Source: Pontimonas sp964350865 (lineage in GTDB: Bacteria; Actinomycetota; Actinomycetes; Actinomycetales; Microbacteriaceae). Taken from it: DNA of 6,951 bases. The number at the start of each line of letters is the position of its first letter. Position 1 is the first letter of the stretch. The translations under genes and the position numbers were made by a program. The notes under the pieces are model-generated. The model was not told where the DNA came from, did not search any database, and saw nothing but the letters and a program-made list of their open reading frames with translations. Shown one piece after another: positions 6,272 through 6,951 of the stretch. The stretch lies in the NCBI GenBank assembly GCA_964350865.1, contig CAYGLJ010000049.1, positions 1-6,951 of the forward strand, written 5' to 3'.

Positions 6272-6828
6272 AAGTTCTTAAACGAGCGTGACGCGGTAGG
6301 GCCCCTCTGGCCCTGGTAGCGGCTCCCATACTTCTCGGAACCGTAGGGGTGCTCTGCCGGGGAGGTCAGACGGAAGAAACACAACTGCCCAATCTTCATC
6401 CCCGGCCAGAGAGTAATGGGAAGCGTCGCGACATTGGAGAGCTCCAGGGTGACGTGACCAGAGAACCCTGGGTCAATGAACCCCGCCGTGGAGTGAGTGA
6501 GCAAACCGAGACGCCCCAGCGAGCTCTTACCCTCAAGGCGAGCGGCCACATCATCAGGCAAGCTCACCACTTCAAACGTGGCGCCCAGCACGAACTCTCC
6601 AGGGTGAAGAACAAACGCCTCAGTGGAGTCCACCTCAACGAGCCTGGTCAGATCGGGTTGGTCCATCGCCGGATCAATGTGCTGGTACTTGTGGTTATCA
6701 AACAGGCGGAAGAAACGGTCTAAGCGAACGTCAACACTCGAGGGTTGAACCATGTCGAGGTCCAAGGGGTCCAAGCCAATCCGGCCTGAGTCAAGTTCGC
6801 TACGAATATCGCGGTCTGAGAGAAGCAC
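6244..6828 (-). CDS. dcd: dCTP deaminase, probably bifunctional deaminase/dUTPase
   Basis: Converts dCTP to dUTP, and in the mycobacterial type carries on to dUMP, feeding thymidylate synthesis. 194 residues in one trimeric dUTPase-fold domain. MLLSDRDI at the N-terminus, VQPSSVDVRLD (27-37), GKSSLGRLGLL (100-110), HSTAGFIDPGFSGH (112-125), catalytic E129 in VTLELSN, and YQGQRGPTASRS (171-182) closely resemble M. tuberculosis Dcd from memory, including length and E129, hence the bifunctional call. The last five residues or so exceed that protein and lie in a 28-base antisense overlap with idi. The start is GTG 6828, fixed by the family N-terminus. No Shine-Dalgarno precedes it; TAGTCT ends 6 bases before the GTG, so the mRNA may be leaderless. 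Confidence 0.94.
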   Translation of the reverse strand: MLLSDRDIRSELDSGRIGLDPLDLDMVQPSSVDVRLDRFFRLFDNHKYQHIDPAMDQPDLTRLVEVDSTEAFVLHPGEFVLGATFEVVSLPDDVAARLEGKSSLGRLGLLTHSTAGFIDPGFSGHVTLELSNVATLPITLWPGMKIGQLCFFRLTSPAEHPYGSEKYGSRYQGQRGPTASRSFKNFHRTDVSKP

Positions 6829-6834
6829 GAGACC

Positions 6835-6840
6835 AGACTA
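6835..6840 (-). promoter_or_regulatory. Possible -10 of a leaderless dcd transcript
   Basis: On the minus strand TAGTCT fits the actinobacterial TANNNT -10 pattern and ends 6 bases before the dcd GTG, so transcription could start on the start codon itself. There is no recognisable -35 at the right distance. Supported mostly by the absence of any ribosome binding site upstream of dcd. Confidence 0.35.
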
Positions 6841-6873
6841 GTAGACTCACTAACCAGCCTCAGAGTCGGCGTC

Positions 6874-6944
6874 GCGAGTGTAGTTCAATGGTAGAACTTC
6901 AGCTTCCCAAGCTGATGGCGCGGGTTCGATTCCCGTCACTCGCT
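6874..6944 (+). tRNA. tRNA-Gly, anticodon CCC
   Basis: A full cloverleaf can be drawn over 71 bases. The acceptor GCGAGTG pairs perfectly with CACTCGC (6937-6943). The D arm is GTTC/GAAC. The anticodon stem TCAGC/GCTGA encloses the loop TTCCCAA, which gives CCC at 6906-6908. The T arm GCGGG/CCCGT has loop TTCGATT. The discriminator is T (6944), as usual for bacterial tRNA-Gly, and CCA is not encoded. It reads GGG codons. It begins 45 bases from the dcd start on the opposite strand; no clear promoter was found in that spacer. Confidence 0.95.
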
Positions 6945-6951
6945 CTCAGAT

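Noticed and set aside
6298..6314. Inverted repeat AGGGCC-N5-GGCCCT 27 bases after the idi stop, a possible idi terminator
   Set aside because: It lies inside dcd, encodes the conserved QGQRGP stretch, and has no T-run on either side. The pairing is most simply a by-product of coding.

Overview
The window looks like chromosomal DNA of a pigmented actinobacterium, most likely a moderate-GC member of the Microbacteriaceae (the Pontimonas/Rhodoluna/Aquiluna part of the family is a guess from composition and gene content). Three things point this way: a gene set for C50 carotenoids with a heterodimeric CrtYe/CrtYf-type cyclase and a UbiA-type lycopene elongase; a dCTP deaminase of the bifunctional mycobacterial type; and HspR-type (HAIR) operators in front of dnaK, an actinobacterial arrangement.

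Layout, left to right. Bases 1-35 are the first 11 codons of dnaK on the minus strand, with a good ribosome binding site. The 36-221 intergenic region holds a strong minus-strand dnaK promoter and three tandem HAIR-like inverted repeats. Divergent from dnaK, at 222, starts a UMF1-family major facilitator permease, which runs into a run of exactly 100 Ns (1590-1689). From the other side of the gap the minus-strand carotenoid operon is read right to left: crtB (phytoene synthase), crtI (phytoene desaturase), crtYe and crtYf (cyclase subunits) and crtEb (lycopene elongase, whose last residues lie in the gap). The five genes are tightly packed, with overlaps of 8, 4 and 4 bases and one 5-base spacer, and every one starts with GTG. 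Divergent from crtB is idi (IPP isomerase, plus strand). It converges on, and overlaps by 28 bases, dcd (dCTP deaminase/dUTPase, minus strand). A tRNA-Gly(CCC) closes the window on the plus strand.

How the genes fit together: Idi balances IPP and DMAPP. A GGPP synthase (not in this window) would supply GGPP. CrtB condenses two GGPP to phytoene and CrtI desaturates it to lycopene. CrtEb adds C5 units at both ends to give a C50 flavuxanthin-type product, and CrtYe+CrtYf cyclise the ends to a decaprenoxanthin-, sarcinaxanthin- or C.p.450-like pigment. The ring type cannot be read from the sequence. dnaK, dcd and tRNA-Gly are housekeeping neighbours.

I see no wholly new system. The most informative observations are the three-site HspR operator region shared by dnaK and a divergent transporter, the absence of crtE from between idi and crtB, the all-GTG translationally coupled operon, and the antisense overlap of idi and dcd.
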